Notes under the pieces: model-generated | Database searches by the model: none | Told to the model about the DNA's origin: nothing | Seen by the model: only the letters and a program-made list of their open reading frames with translations | Assembly: GCF_050947335.1 (NCBI RefSeq) | Contig: NW_027473499.1 | Location: 62,001-126,000, forward strand | DNA from: Megachile rotundata | Taxonomy: Eukaryota; Arthropoda; Insecta; Hymenoptera; Megachilidae | Direction of reading: 5' to 3' | Length of the DNA: 64,000 bases | Program-made: the position numbers and the translations under genes | Shown: piece by piece, positions 61,965-64,000 of the stretch | Position numbering within the stretch: the first letter of the stretch is position 1 | How the letters are laid out: every line of letters starts with the position of its first letter

Positions 61965-64000
61965 TGAGCACAATTCGACACCACAATGAACAATTTTGCT
62001 CGTAATGAACGAATTATGCTCATTTTCGTACGATTCAGCCTCTAATTCGCACATATCCGCTGTAATTCGACTCTGTAGTATCTAGTTATGTTAAGTTATC
62101 CTATCTGAGCACAATTCAACACCACAATGAACAATTTTGCTCGTTTTGCACGAATTTTGCTCGTTTTGAACGAATTTTGCTCATTTTCGAACGATTCAGC
62201 CCCTAATTCGCACATATCCGCTGTATTTCGAGTCTGTACTATCTAGTTATTTTAAGTTATCCTATCTGAGCACAATTCGACACCACAATGAACAATTTTG
62301 CTCGTTTTACACGAATTATGCTCATTTTCGCACGATTCGGCCTCTAATTCGCACATATCCGCTGCAATTCGACTCTGTACCATCTAGTTATGTTAAGTTA
62401 TCGTAACTGAGCACAATTCGACACCACAATGAACAATTTTGCTCGTTTTGCACGAATTATGCTCATTTTCGCACGATTCAGCCTCTAATTCGCACATTTC
62501 CGCTGTAATTCGACTCTGTACTATCTAGTTATGTTAAGTTATCGTAACTGAGCACAATTCGACACCACAATGAACAATTTTGCTCGTAATGAACGAATTG
62601 TGCTCATTTTCGCACGATTCAGCCTCTAATTCGCACATATCCGCTGTAATTCGACTCTGTACTATCTAGTTATGTTAAGTTATCGTAACTGAGCACAATT
62701 CGACACCACAATGAACAATTTTGCTCGTTTTGCACGAATTTTGCTCGTTTTGAACGAATTTTGCTCATTTTCGAACGATTCAGCCTCTAATTCGCACATA
62801 TCCGCTGTAATTCGACTCTGCACTATCTAGTTGTGTTAAGTTATCCTATCTGAGCACAATTCGACACCACAATGAACAATTTTGCTCGTTTTGCACGAAT
62901 TATGGTCATTTTCGCACGATTCAGCCTCTAATTCGCACATATCCGCTGTAATTTGACTCTGTAGTATCTAGTTATGTTAAGTTATCCTATCTGAGCACAA
63001 TTCAACACCACAATGAACAATTTTGCTCGTTTTGCACGAATTATGCTCATTTTCGAACGATTCAGCCTCTAATTCGCACATATCCGCTGTAATTCGACTC
63101 TGCACTATCCAGTCATGTTAAGTTATCGTAACTGAGCACAATTCAACACCACAATGAACAATTTTGCTCGTTTTGAACGAATTATGCTCATTTTCGAACG
63201 ATTCAGCCTCTAATTCGCACATATCCGCTGTATTTCGACTCTGTACTATCTAGTTATGTTAAGTTATCCTATCTGAGCACAATTCGACACCACAATGAAC
63301 AATTTTGCTCGTTTTGCACGAATTATGCTCATTTTCGTACGATTCAGCCCCTAATTCGCACATATCCGCTGTAATTCGACTCTGTACTATCTAGTTATGT
63401 TAAGTTATCCTATCTGAGCACAATTCGACACCACAATGAACAATTTTGCTCGTTTTGCACGAATTATGCTCATGTTCGCACGATTCAGCCTCTAATTCGC
63501 ACATATCCGCTGTATTTCGACTCTGTACTATGTAGTTATGTTAAGTTATCCTATCTGAGCACAATTCGACACCACAATGAACAATTTTGCTCGTTTGGCA
63601 CGAATTATGCTCGTTTTGAACGAATTTTGCTCATTTTCGAACGATTCAGTCCCTAATTCGCACATATCCGCTGTATTTCGAGTCTGTACTATCTAGTTAT
63701 TTTAAGTTATCCTATCTGAGCACAATTCGACACCACAATGAACAATTTTGCTCGTTTTACACGAATTATGCTCATTTTCGCACGATTCGGCCTCTAATTC
63801 GCACATATCCGCTGCAATTCGACTCTGTACTATCTAGTTATGTTAAGTTATCGTAACTGAGCACAATTCGACACCACAATGAACAATTTTGCTCGTTTTG
63901 CACGAATTATGCTCATTTTCGCACGATTCAGCCTCTAATTCGCACATATCCGCTGTAATTCGACTCTGTACTATCTAGTTATGTTAAGTTATCCTATGTG
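61965..64000 (+). repeat. 3,625-bp unit, right copy, cut by the window edge
   Basis: Follows the left copy at 3,625 bp with few differences up to the last base read, so this duplication continues beyond the window. It starts where CTCGTAATG/TACGATTCAGCCTC (62,028) joins a different upstream monomer from the one in the left copy. Confidence 0.8.
63942..64000 (+). repeat. Partial monomer at the right edge
   Basis: The first 59 bases of monomer 442, cut off after TCCTATGTG. The CTATGTG variant matches 60,373. The array does not end here. Confidence 0.95.

Larger units (their letters stand above)
1..64000 (+). repeat. Satellite array, 441 complete monomers of 141 or 161 bp
   Basis: The whole window is head-to-tail copies of one monomer, recognisable by GCACATATCCGCTG at or near each start. 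Spacing between starts is 141 bp (353 copies) or 161 bp (88 copies), apart from nine 1-2-base indels that cancel out. The last start is at 63,942 and 63,941 = 353x141 + 88x161. All copies share one orientation and no unrelated insertion was seen. Monomers differ from each other at a limited set of recurring sites, for example TCGTAAC or TCCTATC, TTCGACACC or TTCAACACC, and CTCGTAATG or CTCGTTTTG. No open frame exceeds 81 codons. The family is not one I recognise. Structure and homogeneity suggest eukaryotic centromeric or heterochromatic satellite, but location and function are inferred. Confidence 0.98.

Noticed and set aside
1..64000. CRISPR array
   Set aside because: There are no unique spacers. 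The whole unit repeats, including what would be spacers, and the unit is far longer than a CRISPR repeat.
1..64000. Tandem-repeat protein gene (47-residue repeats)
   Set aside because: Long monomers (161 bp) break the frame every few units and ordinary monomers carry in-frame stops. No frame stays open for more than 81 codons.
1..64000. Transposon, LTR or inverted terminal repeats
   Set aside because: All repeats are direct and tandem. No coding remnant, long inverted repeat, poly-A tail or target-site duplication was seen.
1..64000. Telomeric repeat, rDNA spacer, tRNA or other RNA gene
   Set aside because: No short G-rich telomere motif, no rRNA or tRNA sequence and no foldable RNA-like structure beyond a 5-bp dyad. 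An rDNA intergenic spacer would be expected to show rRNA gene sequence somewhere in 64 kb.
1..64000. Naming the species or a known satellite family from the 141-bp length
   Set aside because: Satellites of about 140 bp occur in many lineages, including beetles. I do not recognise this sequence and length alone is not evidence.

Overview
The whole 64,000-base window is one block of tandemly repeated satellite DNA. I find no protein gene, RNA gene, transposon or unique sequence. Every monomer runs head to tail in one orientation, and the window begins and ends inside the array. The unit comes in two lengths: a 141-bp short form and a 161-bp long form carrying one extra 20-bp sub-repeat. I counted 88 long monomers by eye. 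From the monomer start at base 1 to the last start at 63,942 is 63,941 bases, which equals 353 x 141 + 88 x 161, and the nine single- or double-base indels I found sum to zero. The window therefore holds 441 complete monomers plus a 59-base partial one.

A gene-free, long, near-identical array of nucleosome-sized monomers with multi-monomer duplications is typical of eukaryotic centromeric or heterochromatic satellite DNA read from a long-read assembly. I do not recognise the family and cannot name the species. The reference monomer is about 38% G+C. It holds 9 CpGs where its base composition predicts about 5, so CpG is not depleted. That fits a genome with little germline CpG methylation (many invertebrates, for example) or a young array, but it is weak evidence on taxonomy.

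Layout: 1-5,559 has three copies of a block of about 1.4 kb, rich in monomers with GTAATG and TCGTAAC variants. 5,560-12,100 has a 17-18-monomer unit repeated in tandem. 12,100-20,870 has copies displaced by 2,195/2,336 bp and a clear four-monomer higher-order repeat. 20,870-33,040 has a 1,309-bp unit and then a 2.4-2.5-kb unit, and holds ten of the eleven perfect matches to the essential bases of the CENP-B box. 34,000-43,871 is a block of about 4.7 kb and its second copy, which lacks five monomers. 43,872-56,562 has overlapping copies displaced by 2,719, 2,880, 1,007 and 2,336 bp. 56,563-64,000 has a 3,625-bp unit running off the right edge.

The structure is read best at three nested scales: a ~20-bp sub-repeat (seven per short monomer, eight per long), the 141/161-bp monomer, and patchwork duplications of 4 to about 40 monomers with many different unit lengths. 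No single higher-order unit spans the window. Nearly all the length changes are whole monomers or whole 20-bp sub-repeats, which points to in-register unequal exchange. One exchange junction can be read directly near 30,930. Any function (kinetochore, heterochromatin, transcription) is inference from this structure.
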